Source: Streptomyces mobaraensis NBRC 13819 = DSM 40847 (GTDB lineage: Bacteria; Actinomycetota; Actinomycetes; Streptomycetales; Streptomycetaceae). Taken from it: 64,000 nt of DNA. Below, piece by piece: positions 44,726-53,627 of the stretch. Where the stretch lies: assembly GCF_017916255.1 (NCBI RefSeq), contig NZ_CP072827.1, positions 2,914,001-2,978,000 on the forward strand. Reading direction: 5' to 3'. The notes below the pieces were generated by a model. The model ran no database searches and was not told the DNA's origin. It was given only the letters and a program-made list of their open reading frames with translations. The first letter of the stretch is position 1; every line of letters starts with the position of its first letter. The translations under genes were made by a program, and so were the position numbers.

Positions 44726-45508
44726 TCAGGCCGGTTCCGCCCCCTGGATGACGGCGAAGATCCCGCCCTGCGGGTCGGAGACCACGGACATCCGGCCCGC
44801 GACCATGTCGAACGGCGGTACCAGTACCGAGCCGCCCGCCCGGACGAGCGCGTCGACCGTGGTGTCCGTGCCGTCCACGGCGAAGTACGTCAGCCAGTGC
44901 GAGGGCGTCCCCTCGGGGAACCGCTCCAGCCCCTGCATCCCGCCGACCGGCCGCCCGTCCGCCTTCAGCGCGAAGTAGCCGGGCGCCTCCTCCATCGGCG
45001 CCGCCTCGATCCCGAACGCGGCCCGGTAGAACGTCCCCGCCGCCTCCGGATCCGAGGTGTTCAGCTCGTTCCAGATCACCGCGCCCGGCTCGTTGACCAC
45101 CTCGCACCCGAAGAAGTCCCTGGTCTGCCAGAGTCCGAACACGGCGTCCGTGGAGTCCGCGACGACGGCCATCCGGCCGAAGGTCAGCACGTCCATCCCG
45201 GGCACCAGCACCCGTCCCCCGTGCTCCGCGACCGCGTCCACCGCGGCGTCGGCGTCCGCCACCGCCAGGTACGTCGTCCAGGCGGTCGGCGGCGGGGGCT
45301 GTCCCTCCTGCGCCATCGCGGGCCCGATCCCCGCCACGGCCCGCCCGTCCAGCGTGCACACGGCGTACCCGCCGGTCTCCGGCGGCCCGGGCTCCCCCTG
45401 CCAGCCGAACAGGTCCCGGTAGAAGTCCAGCGCCGCCCGCTGGTCCGGTGCCATCAGATCCACCCAGCACGGCGTACCGGGCGCGTACGCCTCACGTACC
45501 TCGGGCAT
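44726..45508 (-). CDS. Two-domain VOC (glyoxalase/dioxygenase superfamily) protein
   Basis: This 260-aa protein consists of two VOC modules. The first begins near residue 14 ('CWVDLMAPDQRAALDFYRDL') and the second near residue 145 ('IWNELNTSDPEAAGTFYRAA'), each closing with 'AVFGLWQ' or 'GIFAVIQG'. This resembles hydroxylase-like VOC proteins of Streptomyces; the substrate is unknown. AGGAGG lies 8 bases before the ATG. Confidence 0.9.
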   Translation of the reverse strand: MPEVREAYAPGTPCWVDLMAPDQRAALDFYRDLFGWQGEPGPPETGGYAVCTLDGRAVAGIGPAMAQEGQPPPPTAWTTYLAVADADAAVDAVAEHGGRVLVPGMDVLTFGRMAVVADSTDAVFGLWQTRDFFGCEVVNEPGAVIWNELNTSDPEAAGTFYRAAFGIEAAPMEEAPGYFALKADGRPVGGMQGLERFPEGTPSHWLTYFAVDGTDTTVDALVRAGGSVLVPPFDMVAGRMSVVSDPQGGIFAVIQGAEPA

Positions 45509-45660
45509 GACGCTCGCCTCCTGGCGCACGGCGGTCCCCCCAGGGTCGTGTCCAGGGTGGGGCGTGTGGGGCGGGTGCGCCACCGGAAGGAGCCGCCGGC
45601 CGGTGCGCGAACGCCCCCACCGGTTCCGGCGGGGGCGTCGGCGCAGGCGTGCCTCCGTTG

Positions 45661-46818
45661 CTACGGCAGGTTCCTCGCCATGACGATCCGCTGGACCTGG
45701 TTCGTGCCCTCGTAGATTTGCGTGATCTTCGCGTCGCGCATCATCCGCTCCAGCGGGTAGTCGCGCGTGTAGCCGTAGCCGCCGAGGAGCTGGACGGCGT
45801 CCGTGGTGATCTCCATGGCCGCGTCGGAGGCGAAGCACTTCGCCGCCGCGCCGTGGAAGGTGAGGTCGTCGTCGAGGCGCTCGGACTTGGCCGCCGCCGC
45901 GTAGGTGAGCTGGCGGGCCGCCTCCAGCTTCATGGCCATGTCGGCGAGCATGAACTGGACGCCCTGGAAGTCGCCGATCGGCTTGCCGAACTGCTTGCGC
46001 TCCTTGACGTAGCCCTTGGCGTAGTCGAGGGCGCCCTGGGCGATGCCGAGGGCCTGGGCCGCGATGGTGATGCGGGTGTGGTCCAGGGTCTTCATCGCCG
46101 TGGCGAAGCCCGTGCCCTCCTCGCCGATCATGCGGTCGGCGGGGATGCGGACGTTGTCGAGGTAGACCTCGCGGGTCGGCGAGCCCTTGATGCCGAGCTT
46201 CTTCTCCGGCGCGCCGAAGGAGACGCCCTCGTCGGACTTCTCGACGACGAACGCGGAGATGCCCTTGGAGCGCTTCTCCGGGTCGGTCACGGCCATCACC
46301 GTGTAGTACTCGCTGACGCCCGCGTTGGTGATCCAGCGCTTGACGCCGTTGAGCACCCAGAAGTCGCCGTCGCGCACGGCGCGCGTCTTCATGCCGGCCG
46401 CGTCCGAGCCGGCGTCGGGCTCGCTGAGGCAGTACGAGAACATGCCGTCGCCCTTGGCGAGCGGGCTCAGGTACTTCTTCTTCAGCTCCTCGGAGCCGGA
46501 GAGGACGACCGGCAGCGAGCCGAGCTTGTTGACCGCCGGGATGAGGGAGGAGGAGGCGCAGACGCGGGCCACCTCCTCGATGACGATCACCGTCGCGAGG
46601 GCGTCGGCACCCGCGCCGCCGAACTCCTCCGGCACGTGCACCGCGTGCAGATCGGCCGCCGTCAGCGCGTCGAGCGCTTCCTGCGGGAAGCGGCCCTCCT
46701 CGTCCACCTCCGCGGCGAACGGCGCGATCTTCGCCTCGGCGAGCGAGCGAACGACCTTGCGGAGCTCGTCGTGCTCCTCGGACGGCCGGTACAGGTCGAA
46801 GTCCTTGTTTCCCGCCAA
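45661..46818 (-). CDS. Acyl-CoA dehydrogenase
   Basis: The 385-aa FAD enzyme introduces a 2,3 double bond into acyl-CoA and passes electrons to ETF. Marks are 'YCLSEPDAGSDAAGMKTRAV', 'KRWITNAGVSEYYTVMAVT', the substrate/FAD helix 'ERKQFGKPIGDFQGVQFMLA' and 'QLLGGYGYTRDYPLERMMRD'. The catalytic base is Glu in 'QIYEGTNQVQRI'. It matches the FadE25 group by sequence and position. The start is TTG at 46818, supported by GGGGAG 6 bases upstream. An AT-rich inverted repeat lies just upstream. Confidence 0.96.
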   Translation of the reverse strand: MAGNKDFDLYRPSEEHDELRKVVRSLAEAKIAPFAAEVDEEGRFPQEALDALTAADLHAVHVPEEFGGAGADALATVIVIEEVARVCASSSLIPAVNKLGSLPVVLSGSEELKKKYLSPLAKGDGMFSYCLSEPDAGSDAAGMKTRAVRDGDFWVLNGVKRWITNAGVSEYYTVMAVTDPEKRSKGISAFVVEKSDEGVSFGAPEKKLGIKGSPTREVYLDNVRIPADRMIGEEGTGFATAMKTLDHTRITIAAQALGIAQGALDYAKGYVKERKQFGKPIGDFQGVQFMLADMAMKLEAARQLTYAAAAKSERLDDDLTFHGAAAKCFASDAAMEITTDAVQLLGGYGYTRDYPLERMMRDAKITQIYEGTNQVQRIVMARNLP

Positions 46819-46835
46819 GGCGAACTCCCCAGAGC

Positions 46836-46855
46836 GTTAACTACCGTTTAGTAAC
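46836..46855. promoter_or_regulatory. AT-rich imperfect inverted repeat upstream of the acyl-CoA dehydrogenase
   Basis: The 20 bp begin GTTAACTACC and end GTTTAGTAAC, with matching GTTA/TAAC ends, and stand out as AT-rich in a GC-rich genome. The site lies 18 bp before the TTG start and could be an operator for a TetR-type fatty-acid regulator. The regulator is not identified here. Confidence 0.4.
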
Positions 46856-46992
46856 CGTGATTCTAGGGGCCGGGGCCCGGACGGGATACGTGAGCTTGCC
46901 GACAGCTGCAGATCATGGGGAATCTCCCCACGACCGCCCCGGACTATGCTCGGGCCACGCAGTCAGCACGCCCGTACGTACCTGGAGCACGC

Positions 46993-48333
46993 ATGGCCCC
47001 CAAGATCACTGTGATCGGCACCGGCTACCTCGGCGCCACCCACGCGGCGGCCATGGCCGAGCTCGGTTTCGAAGTCCTGGGCCTCGATGTGGTCCCGGAG
47101 AAGGTCGAGATGCTCGCCCGGGCCGAGGTGCCCATGTACGAGCCGGGCCTGGAGGACCTGCTGCGCAAGCACGTCGCGGGGCTGGAGGGATCCAGCGGGC
47201 GGCTGCGGTTCACCACCTCGTGGGAGGAGGTCGGCGAGTTCGGCGACGTCCACTTCATCTGCGTCAACACCCCGCAGAAGCACGGCGAGTACGCGTGCGA
47301 CATGTCGTACGTGGACGCCGCGGTCGCCTCGCTCGCCCCGCGGCTGAACCGGCCCGCGCTCGTCGTCGGCAAGTCCACCGTGCCCGTCGGCAGCGCCGCC
47401 CGCCTGGCCCGCAAGCTCGCCGAACTCGCCCCCGCCGGCGAGGAGGTGGAGCTCGCCTGGAACCCCGAGTTCCTCCGCGAGGGCTTCGCCGTCCAGGACA
47501 CCCTGCACCCCGACCGCATCGTCGTCGGCGTCGAGGGCGAGCGCGCGGAGAAGGTGCTGCGCGAGGTGTACGCGACGCCGATCGGCGAGGGTTCGCCGTT
47601 CGTCGTCACCGACTACCCGACCGCCGAGCTGGTGAAGACCGCCGCCAACTCCTTCCTCGCCACGAAGATCTCCTTCATCAACGCGATGGCCGAGGTGTGC
47701 GAGGCCGCCGACGGCGACGTCGCCAAACTGGCCGAGGCCATAGGGCACGACGAGCGGATCGGGAAGAAGTTCCTGCGCGCCGGCATCGGCTTCGGCGGCG
47801 GCTGCCTGCCCAAGGACATCCGCGCCTTCATGGCCCGCGCCGGCGAGCTGGGTGCCGACCAGGCGCTCACCTTCCTCCGCGAGGTCGACTCCATCAACAT
47901 GCGGCGGCGCGGGCACATGGTCGAGCTCGCTCGCGAAGCGGTGGGGGGTGGCTTCCTCGGACGGCGGGTCGCCGTGCTCGGCGCCACTTTCAAGCCGGAT
48001 TCGGACGATGTGCGGGACTCGCCCGCGCTGAACGTGGCCGGGCAGATCCATCTGCAGGGCGGTCAGGTGACCGTGTACGACCCGAAGGGGATGGAGAACG
48101 CTCGGCGGGTGTTCCCGACGCTTGGTTACGCGGCGAGTGCGTCGGAGGCTTGCCGGGGGGCGCATGTGGTGTTGCACCTGACCGAGTGGGCGGAGTTCCG
48201 GGAGCTGGATCCCGCGGCGCTGCGGGAGGTTGTGGCTTCGCCGCAGATTCTGGACGGTCGCAATGCGTTGCACGCTGGCGCGTGGCGGGCGGCCGGGTGG
48301 ACGTTCCGGGCCATGGGGCGGCCGCGGGCTTAG
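46993..48333 (+). CDS. UDP-glucose 6-dehydrogenase family protein
   Basis: This 446-aa enzyme oxidises UDP-glucose to UDP-glucuronate in two NAD-dependent steps. Domain order is NAD-binding ('ITVIGTGYLGATHAAAMAEL', residues 4-23), central ('ELAWNPEFLREGFAVQDTLH') and UDP-binding. The catalytic Cys is in 'GIGFGGGCLPKDIRAF' near residue 268. 'LGATFKPDSDDVRDSPAL' marks the C-terminal domain. TGGAG lies 6 bases before the ATG. It could supply uronic acid for the glycans attached by the nearby LCP proteins. Confidence 0.95.
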   Translation: MAPKITVIGTGYLGATHAAAMAELGFEVLGLDVVPEKVEMLARAEVPMYEPGLEDLLRKHVAGLEGSSGRLRFTTSWEEVGEFGDVHFICVNTPQKHGEYACDMSYVDAAVASLAPRLNRPALVVGKSTVPVGSAARLARKLAELAPAGEEVELAWNPEFLREGFAVQDTLHPDRIVVGVEGERAEKVLREVYATPIGEGSPFVVTDYPTAELVKTAANSFLATKISFINAMAEVCEAADGDVAKLAEAIGHDERIGKKFLRAGIGFGGGCLPKDIRAFMARAGELGADQALTFLREVDSINMRRRGHMVELAREAVGGGFLGRRVAVLGATFKPDSDDVRDSPALNVAGQIHLQGGQVTVYDPKGMENARRVFPTLGYAASASEACRGAHVVLHLTEWAEFRELDPAALREVVASPQILDGRNALHAGAWRAAGWTFRAMGRPRA

Positions 48334-48350
48334 CCCTTCGGGCGGGTGCC

Positions 48351-48458
48351 CCGGTCCCGCCCTTTCGCCGTTTCCTGGGGCTGCGCCCCAGACCCCCCTT
48401 TCGCGGCTCCGCCGCTCGTCCTCAAACTCCCCCAGAGGGGGCACCCCCAACGGGCTGG
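48351..48458 (+). repeat. Convergent-junction repeat element, copy 5
   Basis: It opens 'CCGGTCCCGCCCTTTCGCCG', has hairpin A CTGGGGC / GCCCCAG (48375-48391), a second short hairpin, 'CGTCCTCAAACTCCCCCAGA' and the variant tail 'GGGGGCACCCCCAACGGGCT' shared with copy 4. It lies between the dehydrogenase and the convergent dipeptidase. Confidence 0.8.
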
Positions 48459-48481
48459 ATAGCGCGCCCGGGCGCACACTT

Positions 48482-48571
48482 CAGCCCGTCCGGCGCTTGA
48501 GGACAACCGCGCGAAGCGCGGTTTCAGGGGGGCGGGGGCCCACCCCCGCAAGAAACGGTGAAAGGGCGGGG
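48482..48571 (-). repeat. Convergent-junction repeat element, copy 6 (reversed)
   Basis: Read on the minus strand it has 'CCCCGCCCTTTCACCGTTTC', a GCGGGGGTGGG hairpin arm, hairpin B ACCGCGC / GCGCGGT (48506-48522) and the end 'GTCCTCAAGCGCCGGACGGG'. It faces copy 5, forming an inverted pair as at 29.1-29.4 kb. Confidence 0.8.
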
Positions 48572-48581
48572 CAGGGGCCAC

Positions 48582-49772
48582 TCACCCGTCCAACTGACCG
48601 ATCGTCGCGATCGAAGGTCCGCGGCGCGCGGCAACGGCCCGGGAAACCGCTTCCGCCTCCCGCAGCACCCGCACCGCGTTCCCCCACGTCAGCTTGGCGA
48701 TGTCCGCCTCCGACCACCCCCGTCGCAGCAACTCCGCGATCAGGTTCGGGTATCCGGCCACGTCCGACAGGTCCGACGGCGTGAAGGCGGTGCCGTCGAA
48801 GTCGCCGCCGATGCCGATGTGGTCGGCCCCGGCGACCTCCCGCATGTGGTCCAGGTGGTCCGCGACCGTCGCCGCCGTCGCGACCGGGCGGGGGTGGCCG
48901 GCCTCGAACGCCTGGTGGACGGCCATCGCCTCGGGCTTGGTGTCGAGGGGGTGGAAGCCGTGCGCGCGCATGTTCTCGTCCGCCGCCTTGGTCCAGGCGA
49001 CTGCCTCGGGGAGGACGAACTTGGGGACGAACGTCACCATCGCGACGCCCCCGTTGGCCGCCAGCGAGGCCAGGACGTCGTCGGGCACGTTGCGCGGGTG
49101 GTCGCAGACCGCGCGGGCGGAGGAGTGCGAGAAGATCACCGGCGCCTCGCTGACCCGGATCGCGTCCCGCATGGTGTCGGCGGAGACGTGCGAGAGGTCG
49201 ACGAGCATGCCGAGGCGGTTCATCTCGCGCACGACCTCCTCGCCGAAGCGGGTGAGGCCGCCGGCGCGCGGCTCGTCGGTCGCGGAGTCCGCCCACGGGA
49301 TGTTGTCGTTGTGGGTGAGGGTCATATAGCGGACGCCCAGCGCGTACAGGGCGCGCAGCGTGGCCAGGGAGCAGTTGATGCTGTGGCCGCCCTCGGCGCC
49401 CATCAGGGAGGCGATGCGGCCCTCTGCGCGGGCGGCCTCCATGTCGTCGGCGGTGAAGGCGAGCCGCAGGTCCGCCGGGTGGCGTTCGGCGAGCCGCCGG
49501 ACGACGTCGATCTGTTCGAGGGTGGCGCTCACCGCGTCGTCGCCGGCCATGTCGCTGCGGACGTACACGGACCAGAACTGGGCGCCCACGCCGCCGGCGC
49601 GCAGCCGGGGCAGGTCGGTGTGGAGGCCGGCGGCGCTCTGGTCGGTGGCGATGTCGCGGCGGTCGAGGTCGTAGGAGACCTGTTCGCGCAGCGCCCAGGG
49701 GAGGTCGTTGTGCCCGTCGACGATCGGGTGGGCGGCCAGCAGTTCGCGGGCGCGGTCGAGCGGTTCCGTCAC
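48582..49772 (-). CDS. Membrane-dipeptidase-type (M19) dipeptidase
   Basis: The 396-aa zinc hydrolase has a TIM-barrel amidohydrolase fold. Metal ligands appear in '[11 protein letters not shown]' (HxD), '[10 protein letters not shown]' (Glu), '[12 protein letters not shown]' and '[10 protein letters not shown]' (His). No signal peptide is seen, so it is probably cytosolic despite the family name. Substrates may be dipeptides, including D-residue ones. The GTG start lies 11 bp after purE, so it is the last gene of a purK-purE-dipeptidase operon. Confidence 0.95.
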   Translation of the reverse strand: MTEPLDRARELLAAHPIVDGHNDLPWALREQVSYDLDRRDIATDQSAAGLHTDLPRLRAGGVGAQFWSVYVRSDMAGDDAVSATLEQIDVVRRLAERHPADLRLAFTADDMEAARAEGRIASLMGAEGGHSINCSLATLRALYALGVRYMTLTHNDNIPWADSATDEPRAGGLTRFGEEVVREMNRLGMLVDLSHVSADTMRDAIRVSEAPVIFSHSSARAVCDHPRNVPDDVLASLAANGGVAMVTFVPKFVLPEAVAWTKAADENMRAHGFHPLDTKPEAMAVHQAFEAGHPRPVATAATVADHLDHMREVAGADHIGIGGDFDGTAFTPSDLSDVAGYPNLIAELLRRGWSEADIAKLTWGNAVRVLREAEAVSRAVAARRGPSIATIGQLDG

Positions 49773-49783
49773 GTCCGTCCCCC

Positions 49784-50326
49784 CTACTTTCCGAAGCCGA
49801 AGCCGGTCTCGCCCTGTGCCTTGGCGCGCAGGCGGCGGCCCTTCTCCGTCGCCTGCTCGTTGAGCTCCTCCTGGAAGCGGCTCATCCGGGCGCTCAGGCC
49901 GGGGTCGTGCGCGGCGAGCATGCGCACGGCGAGCAGGCCCGCGTTGCGGGCGCCGCCGACGGAGACGGTGGCGACGGGGACGCCGGCCGGCATCTGGACG
50001 ATGGAGAGGAGCGAGTCCATGCCGTCGAGGTACTTGAGCGGGACCGGGACGCCGATCACCGGGAGGGTGGTGACGGAGGCCAGCATGCCGGGCAGGTGGG
50101 CCGCGCCGCCCGCGCCCGCGATGATCGCCTTCAGCCCCCGGCCGGCCGCCCGCTCTCCGTAGGCGACCATCTCGCGGGGCATCCGGTGCGCGGAGACGAC
50201 GTCGACCTCGTAAGGGACCTCGAACTCGGCGAGCGCCTGGGCGGCGGCCTCCATGACGGGCCAGTCGGAGTCGGAGCCCATGACGATGCCGACGACCGGG
50301 GCGCCGGTGCCGGGGGAGCTGCTCAT
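49784..50326 (-). CDS. purE: N5-carboxyaminoimidazole ribonucleotide mutase (class I PurE)
   Basis: PurE moves the carboxylate of N5-CAIR to C4, giving CAIR in purine synthesis. The 180 aa have the signature '[20 protein letters not shown]', the active-site '[10 protein letters not shown]' and '[18 protein letters not shown]', and the '[20 protein letters not shown]' loop. The ATG overlaps the purK stop (ATGA), so translation is coupled. Confidence 0.98.
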   Translation of the reverse strand: MSSSPGTGAPVVGIVMGSDSDWPVMEAAAQALAEFEVPYEVDVVSAHRMPREMVAYGERAAGRGLKAIIAGAGGAAHLPGMLASVTTLPVIGVPVPLKYLDGMDSLLSIVQMPAGVPVATVSVGGARNAGLLAVRMLAAHDPGLSARMSRFQEELNEQATEKGRRLRAKAQGETGFGFGK

Positions 50327-51462
50327 TCGGTGATCGTCCCTCGCAGGTATCCGGCGGCGTGGGCGGCGCGCTCGCGCACGTCGTCCAGGTCGTCGCCGTA
50401 GGTGTTGACGTGTCCGACCTTGCGGCCGGGCTTGACGTCCTTGCCGTACATATGGATCTTCAGTCCCGGGTCGCGTGCCATGCAATGGAGGTACGCGGAA
50501 TACATGTCCGGATAGTCGCCGCCCAGAACATTGGCCATGACGGTCCACCGGGCGCGCGGGCGCGGGTCGCCGAGCGGCAGGTCGAGGACGGCCCGGACGT
50601 GGTTGGCGAACTGCGAGGTGACCGCGCCGTCCTGGGTCCAGTGGCCGGAGTTGTGCGGGCGCATCGCCAGCTCGTTGACGAGGATCCGGCCGTCCCGGGT
50701 CTCGAACAGCTCGACGGCCAGGTGACCGACGACGCCCAGCTCCTGGGCGACCCGCAGCGCGAGCCGCTGCGCCTCGGCGGACAGCTCGGGGGACAGGCCG
50801 GGGGCGGGGGCGATGACCGTGTCGCAGACGCCGTCGACCTGGATCGACTCGACGACCGGGTAGGCGACGGCCTGGCCGTGCGGGGAGCGCACGACGTTGG
50901 CGGCCAGCTCGCGGACGAAGTCCACCTTCTCCTCGGCGAGGACAGGCACCCCGGCGCGGAAGGCGTCCCGCGCCCCCGCGGCGTCGCGGACCACCCACAC
51001 GCCCTTGCCGTCGTAGCCGCCGCGCACCGTCTTGAGGACGACGGGGAAGCCGTCGCCCTCCGCCGCGAACCGCTCGACGTCGGCCGGATCGGCCACGATG
51101 CGGTGGCGTGGGCAGGGAACGTCGATCTCCGTGAGCTTCGCCCGCATCACGCCCTTGTCCTGGGCGTGCACCAACGCGTCGGGCCCCGGGCGGACGGGGA
51201 TGCCGTCCGCCTCCAGGGCCCGTAGGTGCTCGGTCGGAACGTGCTCGTGATCGAAGGTGATCACATCGCAGCCTTGTGCGAACGCACGAAGGGTGTCGAG
51301 GTCGCGGTAGTCCCCCACCACCACCTCGTTCGCGACCTGCGCCGCCGAGTCCTGCGGAGTGTCACTGAGCAGCTTGAATCTGATGCCGAGGGGGATGCCC
51401 GCCTCGTGGGTCATACGGGCGAGCTGACCGCCGCCGACCATGCCGACTACCGGGAACGTCAC
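50323..51462 (-). CDS. purK: N5-carboxyaminoimidazole ribonucleotide synthase
   Basis: PurK is an ATP-grasp enzyme that makes N5-CAIR from AIR, ATP and bicarbonate; PurE uses the product. The protein is 379 aa. It starts [23 protein letters not shown]-grasp marks are '[18 protein letters not shown]', '[12 protein letters not shown]' and '[20 protein letters not shown]'. The GTG at 51462 begins the conserved N-terminus. It is divergent from gtrA; a 22-bp palindrome lies 39 bp upstream. Confidence 0.97.
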   Translation of the reverse strand: MTFPVVGMVGGGQLARMTHEAGIPLGIRFKLLSDTPQDSAAQVANEVVVGDYRDLDTLRAFAQGCDVITFDHEHVPTEHLRALEADGIPVRPGPDALVHAQDKGVMRAKLTEIDVPCPRHRIVADPADVERFAAEGDGFPVVLKTVRGGYDGKGVWVVRDAAGARDAFRAGVPVLAEEKVDFVRELAANVVRSPHGQAVAYPVVESIQVDGVCDTVIAPAPGLSPELSAEAQRLALRVAQELGVVGHLAVELFETRDGRILVNELAMRPHNSGHWTQDGAVTSQFANHVRAVLDLPLGDPRPRARWTVMANVLGGDYPDMYSAYLHCMARDPGLKIHMYGKDVKPGRKVGHVNTYGDDLDDVRERAAHAAGYLRGTITE

Positions 51463-51501
51463 GCCAACAGGGTATCCGTACGCACGACCGGCCCGGCCCC
51501 G

Positions 51502-51523
51502 GGCTTGGATGATCATCCAAGCC
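51502..51523. promoter_or_regulatory. 22-bp perfect palindrome between purK and the GtrA gene
   Basis: GGCTTGGATGA is followed directly by its complement TCATCCAAGCC, with no spacer. It lies in the 204-bp divergent region, 39 bp before purK and about 143 bp before the GtrA start. A dimeric regulator site is likely. Confidence 0.55.
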
Positions 51524-51666
51524 GGCCGGTCATCGGACGGTGGCGGGCGGGGCGGCGGGCGTTCGTCCGGTATTCACCCGGCCCCCGGCCGGTAACCGGA
51601 AGCGCTCGCTAGCATGGTGAGTCGCCCCACGCCCTGTCCGCCTTCCCCACGGAGCCTGACGAAACC

Positions 51667-52212
51667 ATGAGTCATCGGCGCGCAGTGCGTTCCCGGCTGG
51701 AGCGGCTGGTCCGCGAGATCGCCAAGTTCGGCGCCATCGGCGCGGTCGGCTTCGTGGTCAACACCGTCATCTTCAACATGTGCCGGCACTCGGGGCTGGC
51801 CGTGGTCCGCTCGGGCGTGATCGCCACCTGCTTCGCCATCGCGGCGAACTACGTCGGCAACCGCTACTGGACGTACCGCGACTGCGACAAGAGCCGCCGC
51901 AGCCGGGAGCTGACGCTGTTCCTGCTGTTCAGCGGCGTCGGCCTGGTGATCGAGAACGGGATCCTGGCGCTGTCGCACTACGGCTTCGGCCTTACTTCCG
52001 CGGTGGCGGACAACATCGCCAAGAACGTGGTGGGGCTGGGCATCGGGACGGTGTTCCGGTTCTGGTCGTACCGGACGTGGGTGTTCAAGCGGCTGCCGGT
52101 GACGCAGGCGACCGTCGAGGCGGCTGAATCGTTTCTGGCGCAGGCTCCGAAGGCTTCCGCCACTCCGGAGATCCCGCGCCAGCGGCACCGGGCTTCGTCG
52201 ACGCGCCACTGA
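51667..52212 (+). CDS. GtrA family membrane protein
   Basis: This 181-aa protein has four hydrophobic segments and the GtrA signature: 'IAKFGAIGAVGFVVNTVIFN', 'CFAIAANYVGNRYWTYRD' and 'FRFWSYRTWVFK'. GtrA-type proteins help move polyprenyl-linked sugars across the membrane; the position after purE-purK matches Rv3277. The C-terminal ~45 residues are hydrophilic and basic. ACGGAG precedes the ATG. Confidence 0.93.
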   Translation: MSHRRAVRSRLERLVREIAKFGAIGAVGFVVNTVIFNMCRHSGLAVVRSGVIATCFAIAANYVGNRYWTYRDCDKSRRSRELTLFLLFSGVGLVIENGILALSHYGFGLTSAVADNIAKNVVGLGIGTVFRFWSYRTWVFKRLPVTQATVEAAESFLAQAPKASATPEIPRQRHRASSTRH

Positions 52213-52269
52213 CGGCCGGGCAGCCCGACCCCCTGACGCCCGGGCCGGCGCCCACACGCCGTCGGGGAA

Positions 52270-53544
52270 TCAGTCCCCCCGCTCCTCCCGCTCCGGCTCC
52301 CGGCTCCCCGGCCCCGCCTCCATGCTCAGGAACAGCGCGAACACCGGCGGGCGCTGCTGGAGCAGTTCCAGCCGGCCGCCGTCCGCCTCCGCGAGGTCCC
52401 GGGCGACGGCCAGGCCCAGGCCCGTCGAGTTCCGGCCGCTGACCGTCCGTTCGAAGACCCGCGCGCCCAGGTCCGTCGGAACGCCCGGACCCTCGTCGGA
52501 GACCTCGACCACCGCCTGGTTGCCGGTGACCCGAGTGCGCAGGGCCACCGCTCCGTCGCCGTGGGTCAGGGAGTTCTCGATCAGCGTCGCGATGACCTGC
52601 GAGACCGCGCCGGGCGTGCCCACCGCGCGGAGCCCCTGTTTGCCGGAGCGGACCAGGGCCCGGCCGCCGGCGCGGATGGCGGGCCGCCATTCCTCCAGCT
52701 GCTGCTTGATCACCTCGTCGAGGTCGAAGGTGACGGCGGAGCCGGTCTTGGGGTCGCGCGAGTTGGTCAGCAGCCGCTGGACGACGTCGGTGAGGCGCTC
52801 GACCTGGGTGAGGGCGATCGTCGCCTCCTCCTTGACCGTGTCCGGGTCGTCGGTGAGCGTGATCTCCTCCAGCCGCATGGACAGCGCGGTCAGCGGGGTG
52901 CGGAGCTGGTGGGAGGCGTCGGCGGCGAGCCGCCGTTCCGCCGTGAGCATCCGGGCGATGCGTTCCGCGCTGCTGTCGAGGACGTCGGCGACCCGGTCCA
53001 GCTCGGGGACGCCGTAGCGGCGGTGGCGGGGGCGGGGGTCTCCGGAGCCGAGCCGCTCGGCGGTCTCGGCGAGGTCGGTGAGGGGCGCGGTCAGGCGGTT
53101 GGCCTGCCGGACGGCGAGGAAGACGGCGGCGACGACGGCCAGCAGGGCCACCGCGAGGATCACCAGCAGCGTCCGGCCGACCTCCTTGCTGACGGCCGAG
53201 CGGGACTCCTCCACCCGGACCCGCTCGCCGTGCTCCCCGGTCTGCTCCGAGACGATCAGCCCGCCCTCGGGGCGGGTGCCGACCTCGATGGGCTTGCGGC
53301 CGGGGATCTCCACCCGCGCGTACCGGTCCTGGGCGATCTGCTGCTGCAGTACGCCCGCCTCGACCCGTTCGCCGCCGGCCAGCCGCCCCTCGACGCTGCT
53401 GACCAGCCGCACCGCCTCGGACTGCACGCTCTCCTGCGCGCTGCTCTCGATGGTCCGCGTCTCGACGATGACCAGCGAGATCCCGAAGACCGCGATCACG
53501 ACGAGGACGACGGCGAGCGTGGAGTTGATCAATCGGCGGCGCAC
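52270..53544 (-). CDS. Two-component sensor histidine kinase
   Basis: This 424-aa membrane kinase has helix 1 at ~8-30, an extracellular sensor of ~115 residues, helix 2 at ~150-172, HAMP ('RQANRLTAPLTDLAETAERL'), HisKA with the phospho-acceptor in 'DASHQLRTPLTALSMRLEEI', and HATPase_c with 'ATLIENSLTHG' (N box), 'VSDEGPGVP' (G1) and 'STGLGLAVARDLAEADGG' (G2). The GTG at 53544 has GGAGAA 6 bases upstream. It follows the response regulator by 83 bp. The signal is unknown; I did not match it to a named Streptomyces pair. Confidence 0.95.
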   Translation of the reverse strand: MRRRLINSTLAVVLVVIAVFGISLVIVETRTIESSAQESVQSEAVRLVSSVEGRLAGGERVEAGVLQQQIAQDRYARVEIPGRKPIEVGTRPEGGLIVSEQTGEHGERVRVEESRSAVSKEVGRTLLVILAVALLAVVAAVFLAVRQANRLTAPLTDLAETAERLGSGDPRPRHRRYGVPELDRVADVLDSSAERIARMLTAERRLAADASHQLRTPLTALSMRLEEITLTDDPDTVKEEATIALTQVERLTDVVQRLLTNSRDPKTGSAVTFDLDEVIKQQLEEWRPAIRAGGRALVRSGKQGLRAVGTPGAVSQVIATLIENSLTHGDGAVALRTRVTGNQAVVEVSDEGPGVPTDLGARVFERTVSGRNSTGLGLAVARDLAEADGGRLELLQQRPPVFALFLSMEAGPGSREPEREERGD

Positions 53545-53627
53545 GGGCGGTTCTCCGGCTCGTTGTTCCGTTGTTCGGTGCCCCCCGGTTGCCCCGGGCG
53601 CGGGGCGTCGCCCCTCCGGCGCGGGGG

